Shown piece after piece: positions 27,983 to 37,346 of a DNA stretch of 64,000 nt. The first letter of the stretch is position 1. The number at the start of each line of letters is the position of its first letter. The stretch comes from Clostridiales bacterium (GTDB lineage: Bacteria; Bacillota_A; Clostridia; Oscillospirales; Oscillospiraceae). The notes under the pieces were generated by a model. The model had not been told where the DNA came from and made no database searches. It saw nothing but the letters and a program-made list of their open reading frames with translations. The stretch lies in the NCBI GenBank assembly GCA_019410105.1, contig DXTB01000003.1, forward strand, positions 39,317 through 103,316, read 5' to 3'. The position numbers and the translations under genes are program-made.

Positions 27983-30613
27983 ATGAGCAAAAAATATGTC
28001 TATTTGTTCAGCGAGGGCAACGCCAACATGCGGGAGCTGCTTGGCGGCAAGGGTGCCAATCTGGCCGAAATGACCAACATTGGCCTGCCGGTGCCCCAGG
28101 GCTTCACTATCACCACCGAGGCCTGCACCCAGTACTATGAGGACGGCCAGAAGATCAACGACGGGATCCAGGCGGAGATCATGGAGTATATCACCAAGTT
28201 GGAGGGTATCACCGGCAAGAAGTTCGGCGATCTGGAGAACCCCCTGCTGGTCTCCGTGCGTTCCGGCGCCCGGGCCTCCATGCCCGGCATGATGGACACC
28301 ATCCTGAATCTGGGTCTGAACGAGGACGTGGTGGACGTGCTGGCCAAGAAGTCCGGCAACCCCCGCTGGGCCTGGGACTGCTACCGCCGCTTTATCCAGA
28401 TGTACTCCGACGTGGTGATGGAGGTGGGCAAGAAGTACTTTGAGCAGCTCATCGACCAGATGAAGGAGGCCCGCGGCGTCACCCAGGACGTGGAGCTGAC
28501 TGCCGACGACCTGAAGGAGCTGGCCGGCCAGTTCAAGGCCGAGTACAAGTCCAAGATCGGCGCAGACTTCCCCACCGACCCCAAGGAGCAGCTGATGGGC
28601 GCCATCAAGGCCGTGTTCCGCTCCTGGGACAACCCCCGCGCCAACGTGTACCGCCGGGACAACGACATCCCCTACTCCTGGGGTACCGCCGTCAACGTCC
28701 AGTCCATGGCCTTCGGCAACATGGGCGACGACTGCGGCACCGGCGTGGCCTTCACCCGCAACCCCGCCACCGGCGAGAAGAAGCTGTTCGGTGAGTTCCT
28801 GACCAATGCCCAGGGCGAGGACGTGGTGGCCGGCATCCGGACTCCCATGCCCATCAGCGAAATGAGCGAAAAGTTCCCCGAGGCCTTCGCCCAGTTCGAG
28901 AAGGTTTGCAAGATCCTGGAGGATCACTATCACGATATGCAGGACATGGAGTTCACCGTGGAGAACGGCAAGCTCTATATGCTGCAGACCCGCAACGGCA
29001 AGCGCACCCCTGCTGCTGCGCTCAAGATCGCCTGCGACCTGGTGGACGAGGGGATGATCGACGAAAAGCAGGCCGTGGCCATGATCGATCCCCGCACCCT
29101 GGACACCCTGCTGCATCCCCAGTTTGACGGCGAGGTGCTGAAGAAGACCCCCGTGATCGGCAGCGCCCTGGCCGCCTCTCCCGGCGCCGCCTGCGGCAAG
29201 GTCGTCTTCTCCGCTGAGGACGCCAAGGCCTGGGCCGAGCGCGGCGAGAAGGTGGTCCTGGTCCGGCTGGAGACCTCTCCTGAGGATATCGAGGGCATGA
29301 AAGCTGCTCAGGGCATCCTGACTGTGCGGGGCGGCATGACCTCCCACGCGGCCGTGGTGGCCCGCGGCATGGGCAAGTGCTGCGTCTCCGGCTGCGGCGC
29401 CATCAAGATGGACGAGGAGAATAAGCAGTTTGAGCTCTCCGGCAAGACCTTCCACGAAGGCGACTGGCTGTCCATCGACGGTTCCACCGGCAAGATCTAC
29501 GACGGCGCCATCCCCACGGTGGACGCCTCTATCGGCGGCGAGTTCGGCCGGGTCATGGGCTGGGCCGACCAGTACCGCCGCCTGAAGGTCCGCACCAATG
29601 CGGACACCCCCCACGACGCCGCCCAGGCCCGGAAGTTCGGCGCTGAGGGCATCGGCCTGTGCCGGACCGAGCACATGTTCTTTGACGCAGACCGCATTCC
29701 CGCCATCCGCCGAATGATCTGCTCCGACACCGTGGAGCAGCGTGAGGCCGCTCTGGCTGTTCTGGAGCCTATGCAGCAGTCCGACTTCGAGGGCATCTAT
29801 GAGGCCATGGAGGGCCTGCCTGTCACCATCCGTTTCCTGGATCCCCCGCTGCACGAGTTCGTGCCCACTGAGGAGGCCGACATCGAGCTGCTGGCCAAGG
29901 ACATGGGCAAGAGCGTTGCGGAGATCAAGGCCATCATCGCCGGCCTGCACGAGTTCAACCCCATGATGGGTCACCGGGGCTGCCGTCTGGCGGTCACCTA
30001 TCCGGAGATCGCCGCCATGCAGACCCGCGCCGTCATCAAGGCTGCGCTGAACGTCCAGGCCAAGCATCCCGAGTGGACCATGGTGCCTGAGATCATGATC
30101 CCCCTGGTGGGCGAGGTCAAGGAGCTGGCATACGTGAAGAAGGTCGTGGTGGAGACCGCCGATGCCATCATCAAGGAGGCCGGCTCCAACATGAAGTACC
30201 TGGTGGGCACCATGATCGAGATCCCCCGGGCCGCGCTGACCGCCGATGAGATCGCCAAGCAGGCGGACTTCTTCTCCTTCGGCACCAACGACCTGACTCA
30301 GATGACCTTCGGCTTCAGCCGTGATGACGCGGGCAAGTTCCTGGACGCCTATTACGACAAGAAGATCTACGAGAACGATCCCTTCGCCAAGCTGGACCAG
30401 ACCGGCGTGGGCAAGCTGGTGGATATGGCCTGCAAGATGGGCCGCGCCACCAACCCCGAGCTGCATCTGGGCGTGTGCGGCGAGCACGGCGGCGACCCCT
30501 CCAGTGTGGAGTTCTTCCACCGGACGGGCCTGGATTATGTGTCCTGCTCTCCCTTCCGGGTGCCCATCGCCCGGCTGGCTGCGGCACAGGCTGCCATCAA
30601 GGACGCACAGTAA
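27983..30613 (+). CDS. ppdK: Pyruvate, phosphate dikinase
   Basis: 876 residues, the family's usual length. It interconverts pyruvate, ATP and phosphate with phosphoenolpyruvate, AMP and PPi. Domains: the N-terminal ATP-grasp (FSEGNANMRELLGGKGANLAEM), a swivelling domain with the phosphorylated histidine near residue 454 (GGMTSHAAVVARGMGK), and the C-terminal PEP/pyruvate barrel with FGTNDLTQMTFGFSRDD and the active-site cysteine near 831 in GVCGEHGGDP. The ATG at 27983 has AGAGAGG; the upstream in-frame ATG at 27932 is less likely. It is monocistronic, with its own promoter and terminator. Confidence 0.98.
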   Translation: MSKKYVYLFSEGNANMRELLGGKGANLAEMTNIGLPVPQGFTITTEACTQYYEDGQKINDGIQAEIMEYITKLEGITGKKFGDLENPLLVSVRSGARASMPGMMDTILNLGLNEDVVDVLAKKSGNPRWAWDCYRRFIQMYSDVVMEVGKKYFEQLIDQMKEARGVTQDVELTADDLKELAGQFKAEYKSKIGADFPTDPKEQLMGAIKAVFRSWDNPRANVYRRDNDIPYSWGTAVNVQSMAFGNMGDDCGTGVAFTRNPATGEKKLFGEFLTNAQGEDVVAGIRTPMPISEMSEKFPEAFAQFEKVCKILEDHYHDMQDMEFTVENGKLYMLQTRNGKRTPAAALKIACDLVDEGMIDEKQAVAMIDPRTLDTLLHPQFDGEVLKKTPVIGSALAASPGAACGKVVFSAEDAKAWAERGEKVVLVRLETSPEDIEGMKAAQGILTVRGGMTSHAAVVARGMGKCCVSGCGAIKMDEENKQFELSGKTFHEGDWLSIDGSTGKIYDGAIPTVDASIGGEFGRVMGWADQYRRLKVRTNADTPHDAAQARKFGAEGIGLCRTEHMFFDADRIPAIRRMICSDTVEQREAALAVLEPMQQSDFEGIYEAMEGLPVTIRFLDPPLHEFVPTEEADIELLAKDMGKSVAEIKAIIAGLHEFNPMMGHRGCRLAVTYPEIAAMQTRAVIKAALNVQAKHPEWTMVPEIMIPLVGEVKELAYVKKVVVETADAIIKEAGSNMKYLVGTMIEIPRAALTADEIAKQADFFSFGTNDLTQMTFGFSRDDAGKFLDAYYDKKIYENDPFAKLDQTGVGKLVDMACKMGRATNPELHLGVCGEHGGDPSSVEFFHRTGLDYVSCSPFRVPIARLAAAQAAIKDAQ

Positions 30614-30645
30614 GAGACACTTCCAAGCCTCATATTTCAGAAAAA

Positions 30646-30684
30646 CGCCGCCCCGGCTCATTGAGCCGGGGCGGTGCCTTTTTT
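30646..30684 (+). terminator. Terminator of ppdK
   Basis: 13-bp stem CCGCCCCGGCTCA/TGAGCCGGGGCGG, then TGCCTTTTTT. Confidence 0.92.
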
Positions 30685-30732
30685 GCTCTCATTTCCGTGT
30701 TTCAGGCGCGGCGCTTTTCGAGCGCAGACCCT

Positions 30733-31083
30733 TCAGCGTCTCCCGCTGTCTGTCCGTCCGCGCCGGTTCCTGAAGAACGCCAGGACCGCGCAGGAGACGA
30801 TGGAGAATGCCACCAGATCTTCCGCCAGGGCCGAGAGCCAGATATGCGCGTCCGTGAGCACCATCCTTCCCAGATCGGAATTGATGTAAAGAAACAGCGC
30901 GCAGCCCAGAACACCCGAGACGGACAGGCAGATAAACGTCCTCTTGCCGCTGCGGGCCAATACCCCGCACACGGCACCGAGGAGAACGAACATGAGTTCC
31001 GCGGCCAAAAACAGACGCACGGTGCCGTTCTGTAGTCCGTACCGCAGGAGATCCAGGCCGCTGTTCAGGAAAAGCTGTATCAT
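30733..31083 (-). CDS. Small membrane protein, unrecognised
   Basis: 116 residues with three predicted helices (TVRLFLAAELMFVLLGAVCGVL, TFICLSVSGVLGCALFLYI, LVAFSIVSCAVLAFF) and a basic C-terminus RNRRGRTDSGRR. The ATG is preceded by GAGGTG. It lies 70 bases downstream of the AIM24-type gene on the same strand and is possibly co-transcribed. No family recognised. Confidence 0.6.
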   Translation of the reverse strand: MIQLFLNSGLDLLRYGLQNGTVRLFLAAELMFVLLGAVCGVLARSGKRTFICLSVSGVLGCALFLYINSDLGRMVLTDAHIWLSALAEDLVAFSIVSCAVLAFFRNRRGRTDSGRR

Positions 31084-31155
31084 GGCAATTCACCTCATTT
31101 CGTCTCTCTGAGTCCGGGCTGCGGCGGCCAGCCTGTTCCGGCCGCCGCGCCGCCC

Positions 31156-31836
31156 TTACTTCGCCGAGGGGAAGAAGGGCCGCAGGACCCCTGCCACCTG
31201 GGAGATCGGCATGGTCTGGAGATAGACATGGCCCGGTCCGGTGATAATGGTGTTGAAGATTCCCTCACCGCCGAACACCATGTTCTTGAGCCCCGGGACT
31301 GCCTGGATATCCATGGAGCAGGTGGCATCCATGGCCGCCAGATATCCGGTATCCACCACCAGGGACTCACCGGGATCCAGGTCATATTCCACGATGTGCC
31401 CGTCGAACTCGGTGAAGGCAATCCCCCGGCCGGAGAGCTTCTGCATGATGAAGCCCTCGCCGCCGAAGAAGCCGGAGCCCAGCTTCTTCTGGAAAAAGAC
31501 GGACAGCTGGACGCCCGCCTCGCTGGCCAGGAAGCCGCTCTTCTGCACCACCAGCTCCCGGCCCGGACCGATGTCAAAGGCCCGGATGCTGCCCGGGAAG
31601 CTGGAGGCAAAGGCGATCAGTCCTTGGCCGCCCTGGGCGGTGTAGCGGTTCTGGAAAATGGAGTCGCCGGAGAGCATCCGCCCAAACGCCTTCCCCAGAC
31701 CGCCGTTGGTGCTGGTCTCCATCTTCATGTTGGGGGTCATCCAGCTCATGCTCCCCCGCTCGGTGAGCATGGTCTCGCCGGCCTCCAGCTGGCAGATCAC
31801 CACCGGCAGCGGTGCTCCCTCGATCTGATATTCCAT
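31156..31836 (-). CDS. AIM24 / TIGR00266 family protein
   Basis: 226 residues forming repeated beta-strands. Family signatures: the N-terminal AGETMLTERGSMSWMTPNM, GGLGKAFGRMLSGDSIFQNRY, GFLASEAGVQLSVFFQKKLGSGFFGGEGFIMQKL, and GEGIFNTIITGPGHVYLQT. The bacterial family is widespread and of unknown function; the fold resembles tryptophan-RNA-binding attenuator-like beta rolls. AAAGGAG precedes the ATG. Confidence 0.9.
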   Translation of the reverse strand: MEYQIEGAPLPVVICQLEAGETMLTERGSMSWMTPNMKMETSTNGGLGKAFGRMLSGDSIFQNRYTAQGGQGLIAFASSFPGSIRAFDIGPGRELVVQKSGFLASEAGVQLSVFFQKKLGSGFFGGEGFIMQKLSGRGIAFTEFDGHIVEYDLDPGESLVVDTGYLAAMDATCSMDIQAVPGLKNMVFGGEGIFNTIITGPGHVYLQTMPISQVAGVLRPFFPSAK

Positions 31837-31946
31837 GGTGTGCTCCTTTCTCTTCTCGGCCCGGGGCCGGTTTTCTCCATTCTACCGGGGCCGCTGCATC
31901 GTGTCAATCCAAACCGGGCGGCTTTCCTGGTCCTTACAGAAATTTT

Positions 31947-31980
31947 ACAGCCCCGGCATCTAAACGGATGCCGGGGCTGT
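31947..31980 (-). terminator. Terminator of the carA-carB/dapF operon
   Basis: 14-bp stem ACAGCCCCGGCATC/GATGCCGGGGCTGT, loop TAAACG, just past the stop. No long T-run follows on the minus strand. Confidence 0.65.
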
Positions 31981-31987
31981 GCTGCGC

Positions 31988-34900
31988 TCAGTACTCCACT
32001 ACGCCGGTGTAGACCAGCTTGGCATCGCCGGTGAGGGTGACGGCTTCGTCGGTGTAATGCACCACCAGGTCGCCGCCCTGGACCCGGACCGTGATGTCCC
32101 GTCCCTTTTCACAGAGGCCGTTGGCCACCGCCGCCACCACCGCGGCACAGGCGCCGGTGCCGCAGGCCAGCGTCTCACCGCTGCCCCGCTCCCAGACCCG
32201 CATCTTGATGGTGCTGGGATTTACCACCCGGATAAACTCCGTGTTGATCCGGTCCGGAAAATAAGGCGCATGTTCAAACTGCGGCCCGATCCGGGCCACA
32301 TCCACGCCATCCACCCGGGAACAGAACACCACGCAGTGGGGATTGCCCATGTCCACGCAGGTGATCTCCCAGGGCTGCCCGGCAATCTCCACCGGATAGT
32401 TCACCACCTGCCGCTTCGGGATATTCAGCCGGAGGGCCGTGGTGTCCAGGGTCGCGTAGCCCATGTCCACGCAGGCGGAGGTCACCCTGCCGTCGGTGGT
32501 GTAGACCCGGACGGTCTTGGTGCCCTTGTCCGTCTCCAGGGTCATTTCCTCCTTGCGGACGATACCGTTGTCATAGAGGTACTTCGCCATACACCGCAGG
32601 GCGTTGCCGGCCATGGAGCCCTCAGACCCGTCGGCGTTGAACATCCGCATCTTGGCATCCGCCTTCCGGGATCCCTCCATGAGGATGATGCCGTCGGCAC
32701 CGATGCCGTAGTGCCGGTCGCAGAGGGTGACGCACAGGGACTCCGGGCAGGTGATCTCCCCGCTGAAATTCTCCAGGAAGATGTAGTCGTTGCCGCAGGT
32801 CTGCATTTTGGCGAAGGGCAGCTTCTGCCGCTCCGTCCGCAGATGGCAGATATCGACGAGCTCCGTGTTCTCCTGGTTGTAGCGGCTGGCCAGGATGTCC
32901 GTCAGGGCACCGGCCGTATCCAGCGAGGTCAGGCAGGGAATGCCCAGCTGGACGCACCGGTGGTTCAGGTGGATGAAGTCCCGGATATACTCCGGCTCCG
33001 TAGAGCCGGTGAGGATCACGTAGTCGATCCTGCCGGACTCCAGCAGCTGGAAGACCCGGTTGTCCCGGCCCAGCTTGCCCACCACCTCCACGTCCGTGCC
33101 CAGGCGGGAGATCTCCCGTGCGGTGCCGTCGGTGGCGTAGAGGCGGAAGCCCATTTCATCCAGCTTCCGGGCGATGTTGACAATCTCCGGCTGGTCCCGG
33201 CGGTTCACGGAGATCAATACCCCCGCGTGTCCGCTCTTCTCCACCTTGTACCCGGCGGAGACCAGGCCTTTGAACAGCGCCTCCTGCATATTGGCGCCCA
33301 GGCCCAGCACCTCGCCGGTAGATTTCATCTCCGGGGACAGGGCGGCGTTGGCGTCGGTAATCTTCTCGAAGGAGAACACCGGCACCTTCACCGCCACGTA
33401 GGGCGGACGTTTGTACAGGCCCGTGCCATAGCCCAAGGCCTTCAGGGGCTGGCCCACCATGACCCGGGTGGCCAGGTCCACCATGGGTACGCCGGTGACC
33501 TTGGAGATATAGGGTACCGTCCGGCTGGCCCGGGGGTTCACCTCAATGACGTACAGCTCTCCCTGATAGATCAGGTACTGGATGTTGATAAGCCCCCGGG
33601 TCTTGAGGGACAGGGCCAGCTTTTCGGAGCAGTCCACGATGGTCTGGAGCATCTTGTCCCCGATGGAAAAGGGCGGGTACACGGCGATGGAGTCGCCGGA
33701 GTGGACGCCGGTACGTTCGATGTGCTGCATGACGCCGGGGATCAGCACATCGGTGCCGTCAGAGATGACGTCCACCTCCAGCTCCTTGCCCATCAGGTAC
33801 TGGTCCACCAGCACCGGGTTCTCAATCTTGCCGGAGAGGATGATCTCCATGTAGCGGCGCACTTCCTCATCGTTGTGGGCGATGACCATGTTTTGGCCGC
33901 CGATGACGTAGCTGGGCCGCAGCAGAACAGGATACCCCAATTCATTCGCTGCCTCCAGCGCCTCATTCATACCCAGCACGCCCCGGCCGGCGGCCCGCTT
34001 GATGGAAAACCGCTCCAGCAGCGCGTCGAACCGCTCCCGATCCTCCGCCATGTCGATGGACTCGGCGCTGGTGCCCAGAATGGGGATGCCGCGGCTGTCC
34101 AGGAATTTCGTCAGCTTGATGGCCGTCTGACCGCCGAAAGCCACCACTACACCCACCGGCTTCTCCACGGCGATGATGTGCATGACATCCTCCGGGTACA
34201 GCGGCTCAAAATACAGGCGGTCGGCAGTGTCGTAGTCCGTGGAGACAGTCTCCGGGTTGTTATTGACAATCACCACGTCGTAGCCCAGCTCCTTCAGCGT
34301 CCAGACACAGTGGACAGAGGAGTAATCAAACTCGATGCCCTGGCCGATGCGGATGGGGCCGGAGCCCAGCACCATGATGACCGGCTTGCCGCTGCGGGGG
34401 AAGGCCCGGGACTCGCAGAACCGGTCATAGGTGGAGTAGAAATAGGGTGTCTCCGCGTCAAACTCCGCGCCGCAGGTGTCCACCATCTTGTACACCGCAT
34501 CCCGGTGCTCCGGCAGTTCTCCGCCGCCGGAAAGCCTGCGGAGAGCCTCATCGGGATAGCCCAGCCGCTTGCCCTCCCGGTACTGCGCCTCCGACAGGCC
34601 GTCTGCAATGGAAGCCTCGAACGCCGCCAGCTTCCGCAGCTTGCAGAGGAACCAGAGGTCGATTCTGGTGATGTCGTGGATCTCCTCTACGGTGACGCCG
34701 GATTTCAGCGCCTCGAACACCGTGAAGAGCCTGTGATCGTCCACTCGGCGGAGCCGCTCCCGGATGGGGGCGTCGTCCCCGTGGTCCGGTTTCCGGTTCA
34801 GGGTGTCCATGCCGATCTCCGCGCCCCGGACAGCCTTGAGCAAGGCCATCTCGAAGCTGGGGGCGATGGCCATCACCTCGCCCGTGGCCTTCATCTGCGT

Positions 34901-36019
34901 GCCCAGGGCCCGGCTGGCATCGGCGAACTTGTCGAAGGGCCACTTGGGCATCTTCACCACGATATAGTCCAGGGTGGGCTCGAAGCAGGCACAGGTCTTG
35001 CCCGTAATGTCGTTTTTAATCTCGTCCAGGGTGTAGCCCAGAGCGATCTTGGTGGTGATCTTGGCGATGGGGTAGCCGGTGGCCTTGGAGGCCAGGGCCG
35101 AGGACCGGCTGACCCGGGGATTCACTTCGATGACCGCGTACTCAAAGCTCTCCGGGTTCAATGCCAGCTGCACGTTGCAGCCGCCCACGATCCCCAGGTG
35201 GGTGATGATATCCAGAGACGCCTTGCGGAGCATCTGGAACTCCTTGTCCGCCAGGGTCTGGGTGGGGGCCACCACGATGGAGTCGCCGGTATGGACACCC
35301 ACCGGGTCCAGGTTCTCCATGGAGCAGACAGCGATCACGTTGCCCACGCTGTCCCGCATGGTCTCGAACTCGATCTCCTTCCAGCCGAAGATGGCCTTCT
35401 CCACCAAAATCTGCGTGATGGGCGAGGCGTCCAGGCCGGTGCCCGCGATGATCTTCAGCTCGTCGGGGTCCTTGGCCGCGCCGCCGCCCGCGCCGCCCAG
35501 GGTAAAGGCGGGCCGCACGATGACGGGGTAGCCGATCTTCTCCGCCACCGCCATGGCCTGGTCCACGGTCTCCGCGATGTCGGAGGCAATCACCGGCTGG
35601 CCGATCTCCGCCATGGCCTCCTTGAAGAGCTCCCGGTCCTCCGCCCGGGAGATGGCCGCTGCGTCGGTCCCCAGAAGGCGGACGCCCTGGGCCTGGAGAA
35701 AGCCCTCCTTGTCCAGCTGCATGGCCAGGGTCAGGCCGGTCTGGCCGCCCAGGCCCGCCAGGATGGAATCGGGGCGTTCCTTCTTGATGATGCGCTTGAC
35801 GGTCTCCACGGTCAGGGGCTCCAGGTAGATCTCATCCGCCATGGCCTGATCCGTCATAATGGTGGCGGGGTTGGAGTTGCAGAGGACCACGTTGATGCCG
35901 GCATCCTTCAGCACCCGGCAGGCCTGGGCGCCGGCGTAGTCGAACTCCGCCGCCTGGCCGATGACGATGGGGCCGGAGCCGATGACCAGCACTTTCTGAA
36001 TGCTCTTATCCAGCGGCAT
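31988..36019 (-). CDS. carB-dapF: Fusion: carbamoyl-phosphate synthase large chain + diaminopimelate epimerase-like domain
   Basis: One uninterrupted frame of 1343 residues. Residues 1 to ~1055 are a complete CarB: two ATP-grasp halves (VLVIGSGPIVIGQAAEFDYA near the start; VMVLGSGPIRIGQGIEFDYS near 555) and a C-terminal allosteric MGS domain (GVLISVNRRDQPEIVNIARK ... LTSLDTAGALTDIL). CarB makes carbamoyl phosphate from bicarbonate, ATP and ammonia supplied by CarA. From residue ~1067 (LPFAKMQTCGNDYIF) to the end is a full-length DapF fold, which interconverts LL- and meso-diaminopimelate. Its second catalytic cysteine is present (GETLACGTGAC, residue ~1286); the first is Ala (SMAGNALRC, residue ~1137). 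There is no internal start or RBS at the junction. The ATG overlaps the carA stop as TAATG. Confidence 0.93.
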   Translation of the reverse strand: MPLDKSIQKVLVIGSGPIVIGQAAEFDYAGAQACRVLKDAGINVVLCNSNPATIMTDQAMADEIYLEPLTVETVKRIIKKERPDSILAGLGGQTGLTLAMQLDKEGFLQAQGVRLLGTDAAAISRAEDRELFKEAMAEIGQPVIASDIAETVDQAMAVAEKIGYPVIVRPAFTLGGAGGGAAKDPDELKIIAGTGLDASPITQILVEKAIFGWKEIEFETMRDSVGNVIAVCSMENLDPVGVHTGDSIVVAPTQTLADKEFQMLRKASLDIITHLGIVGGCNVQLALNPESFEYAVIEVNPRVSRSSALASKATGYPIAKITTKIALGYTLDEIKNDITGKTCACFEPTLDYIVVKMPKWPFDKFADASRALGTQMKATGEVMAIAPSFEMALLKAVRGAEIGMDTLNRKPDHGDDAPIRERLRRVDDHRLFTVFEALKSGVTVEEIHDITRIDLWFLCKLRKLAAFEASIADGLSEAQYREGKRLGYPDEALRRLSGGGELPEHRDAVYKMVDTCGAEFDAETPYFYSTYDRFCESRAFPRSGKPVIMVLGSGPIRIGQGIEFDYSSVHCVWTLKELGYDVVIVNNNPETVSTDYDTADRLYFEPLYPEDVMHIIAVEKPVGVVVAFGGQTAIKLTKFLDSRGIPILGTSAESIDMAEDRERFDALLERFSIKRAAGRGVLGMNEALEAANELGYPVLLRPSYVIGGQNMVIAHNDEEVRRYMEIILSGKIENPVLVDQYLMGKELEVDVISDGTDVLIPGVMQHIERTGVHSGDSIAVYPPFSIGDKMLQTIVDCSEKLALSLKTRGLINIQYLIYQGELYVIEVNPRASRTVPYISKVTGVPMVDLATRVMVGQPLKALGYGTGLYKRPPYVAVKVPVFSFEKITDANAALSPEMKSTGEVLGLGANMQEALFKGLVSAGYKVEKSGHAGVLISVNRRDQPEIVNIARKLDEMGFRLYATDGTAREISRLGTDVEVVGKLGRDNRVFQLLESGRIDYVILTGSTEPEYIRDFIHLNHRCVQLGIPCLTSLDTAGALTDILASRYNQENTELVDICHLRTERQKLPFAKMQTCGNDYIFLENFSGEITCPESLCVTLCDRHYGIGADGIILMEGSRKADAKMRMFNADGSEGSMAGNALRCMAKYLYDNGIVRKEEMTLETDKGTKTVRVYTTDGRVTSACVDMGYATLDTTALRLNIPKRQVVNYPVEIAGQPWEITCVDMGNPHCVVFCSRVDGVDVARIGPQFEHAPYFPDRINTEFIRVVNPSTIKMRVWERGSGETLACGTGACAAVVAAVANGLCEKGRDITVRVQGGDLVVHYTDEAVTLTGDAKLVYTGVVEY

Positions 36020-37083
36020 TACCGGTCACCCCCTTTCATCAGATCTACAAATTGGTCGAACAGGAACGATGTGTCCTTGGGCCCGGTGCAGGCCTCTGGA
36101 TGGAACTGGACCGTGAATGCCCGCAGGTCCGGATAGTCGATGCCCTCGCAGGTGCCGTCGTTGGCGTTGATGAAGCGGACCTTCCCCACCGGCAGGCTGG
36201 TACCGTCCACGGCGTAGCCATGATTCTGGCTGGTGATGTAGGTGCGGACGCCGTCCAGGTCCCGGACGGGCTGATTGACCCCCCGGTGGCCGTATTTCAG
36301 CTTGTAGGTGCCGCCCCCCACCGCCAGGGCCGTCAGCTGGTGGCCCAGGCAGATACCGAACAGGGGCACCTTGCCCAGGAGCTTTTTGATCTGCTCAATC
36401 TGATAGACGTTCTCTGCCGGATCCCCGGGGCCGTTGGAGAGCATGACGCCGTCAGGCTTGGCCGCCAGCACCTCCTCTGCACTGGTGGCCGCGGGCAGAA
36501 CGGTGACGGTGCAGCCCCGCTTTTGCAGCTCCCGGACGATGTTGCGCTTGGCGCCGTAGTCCAGCAGGCTGACCCGGAACCGCTCCTCTCCCTCCGCCGG
36601 GTAGGCGGATGCTGCTTTACAGGTCACCGCCTCCACCACGCCGGTGACGGCATAGGTCTTCACCGCCGTCAGATCCGCCGGAACCTCATCACAGATCGCG
36701 GCGTTCATGACGCCGTGCTCCCGGATGATCCGGGTCAGCTCCCGGGTGTCCACACCCCAGAGCCCCGGCACGCCCCGGTCCCGCAAAAAAGCGTCCAGGT
36801 CTCCCTGGCAGCGGAAATTGGACGGCTCCTCGCACCACTCCCGCACCACGTAGCCCCGGACGCAACACGCGCCTTCAAAATCCTCCGGAATGATCCCATA
36901 ATTGCCGATCAGAGGATAGGTCTGCATCACGATCTGTCCAGCATAGCTGGGATCCGTCAGTGTCTCCAGATAGCCGCACATGCCGGTGGTGAACACCAGC
37001 TCGCCCACGGCGTCCGCCGGCCCCCCGAACCGGAAGCCCTCAAACACCTGGCCATCCTGTAATACCAGATATCCCTTCTTCAT
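36019..37083 (-). CDS. carA: Carbamoyl-phosphate synthase small chain
   Basis: 354 residues from MKKGYLVLQDGQVFEGF (GGGAGGA upstream). It hydrolyses glutamine and passes ammonia to CarB. The N-terminal CPSase domain (GELVFTTGMCGYLETLTDPSYAGQIV) and the C-terminal class I amidotransferase with the nucleophile FGICLGHQLTAL and the histidine in QFHPEACTGP are intact. The stop overlaps the carB-dapF ATG by one base. A strong promoter lies 50 bases upstream. I saw no PyrR-type attenuator. Confidence 0.97.
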   Translation of the reverse strand: MKKGYLVLQDGQVFEGFRFGGPADAVGELVFTTGMCGYLETLTDPSYAGQIVMQTYPLIGNYGIIPEDFEGACCVRGYVVREWCEEPSNFRCQGDLDAFLRDRGVPGLWGVDTRELTRIIREHGVMNAAICDEVPADLTAVKTYAVTGVVEAVTCKAASAYPAEGEERFRVSLLDYGAKRNIVRELQKRGCTVTVLPAATSAEEVLAAKPDGVMLSNGPGDPAENVYQIEQIKKLLGKVPLFGICLGHQLTALAVGGGTYKLKYGHRGVNQPVRDLDGVRTYITSQNHGYAVDGTSLPVGKVRFINANDGTCEGIDYPDLRAFTVQFHPEACTGPKDTSFLFDQFVDLMKGGDR

Positions 37084-37132
37084 GTCGTCCTCCCTCTCCG
37101 GCGCATCGACCGGAAAATCCCTATTAGATGTT

Positions 37133-37161
37133 ATTATGCGTTTTTTTTCTGAAGCAGTCAA
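37133..37161 (-). promoter_or_regulatory. Promoter of carA-carB/dapF
   Basis: TTGACT-N17-CATAAT on the minus strand. Confidence 0.8.
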
Positions 37162-37283
37162 TCCCCCCGTGCAGTGCGGCACGGTAGACTTTTCCAGGGA
37201 TGAAGGTATTACTTTTTGTGCATTTTCGCAAAGGTCGATCTATTTCCCGCTTTTTTCCGCCCCTGCCGCCAGCGGAAACAGCG

Positions 37284-37312
37284 GCGCCGCGCCCGGTTTT
37301 CGGGCGCGGCGC
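37284..37312 (-). terminator. Terminator of the 37347-38024 lipoprotein gene
   Basis: 12-bp stem GCGCCGCGCCCG/CGGGCGCGGCGC with a TTTT-region loop, followed by TGTTTCC on the minus strand. Confidence 0.8.
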
Positions 37313-37346
37313 TGTCATGTTTCTCTTTCCGTTCTCTCCCCGGGCG

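Noticed and set aside
27857..30661. A 934-codon frame opposite ppdK.
   Set aside because: Antisense shadow of a well-supported gene; no start signals or recognisable domain.
31979..36136. A 1385-codon frame opposite carB-dapF.
   Set aside because: Same antisense artefact; low-complexity His/Arg/Val/Gly composition and no RBS or family.
37084..37283. A PyrR-dependent attenuator upstream of carA.
   Set aside because: I found the promoter and a plain leader but no PyrR-binding loop or terminator/antiterminator pair between it and carA.
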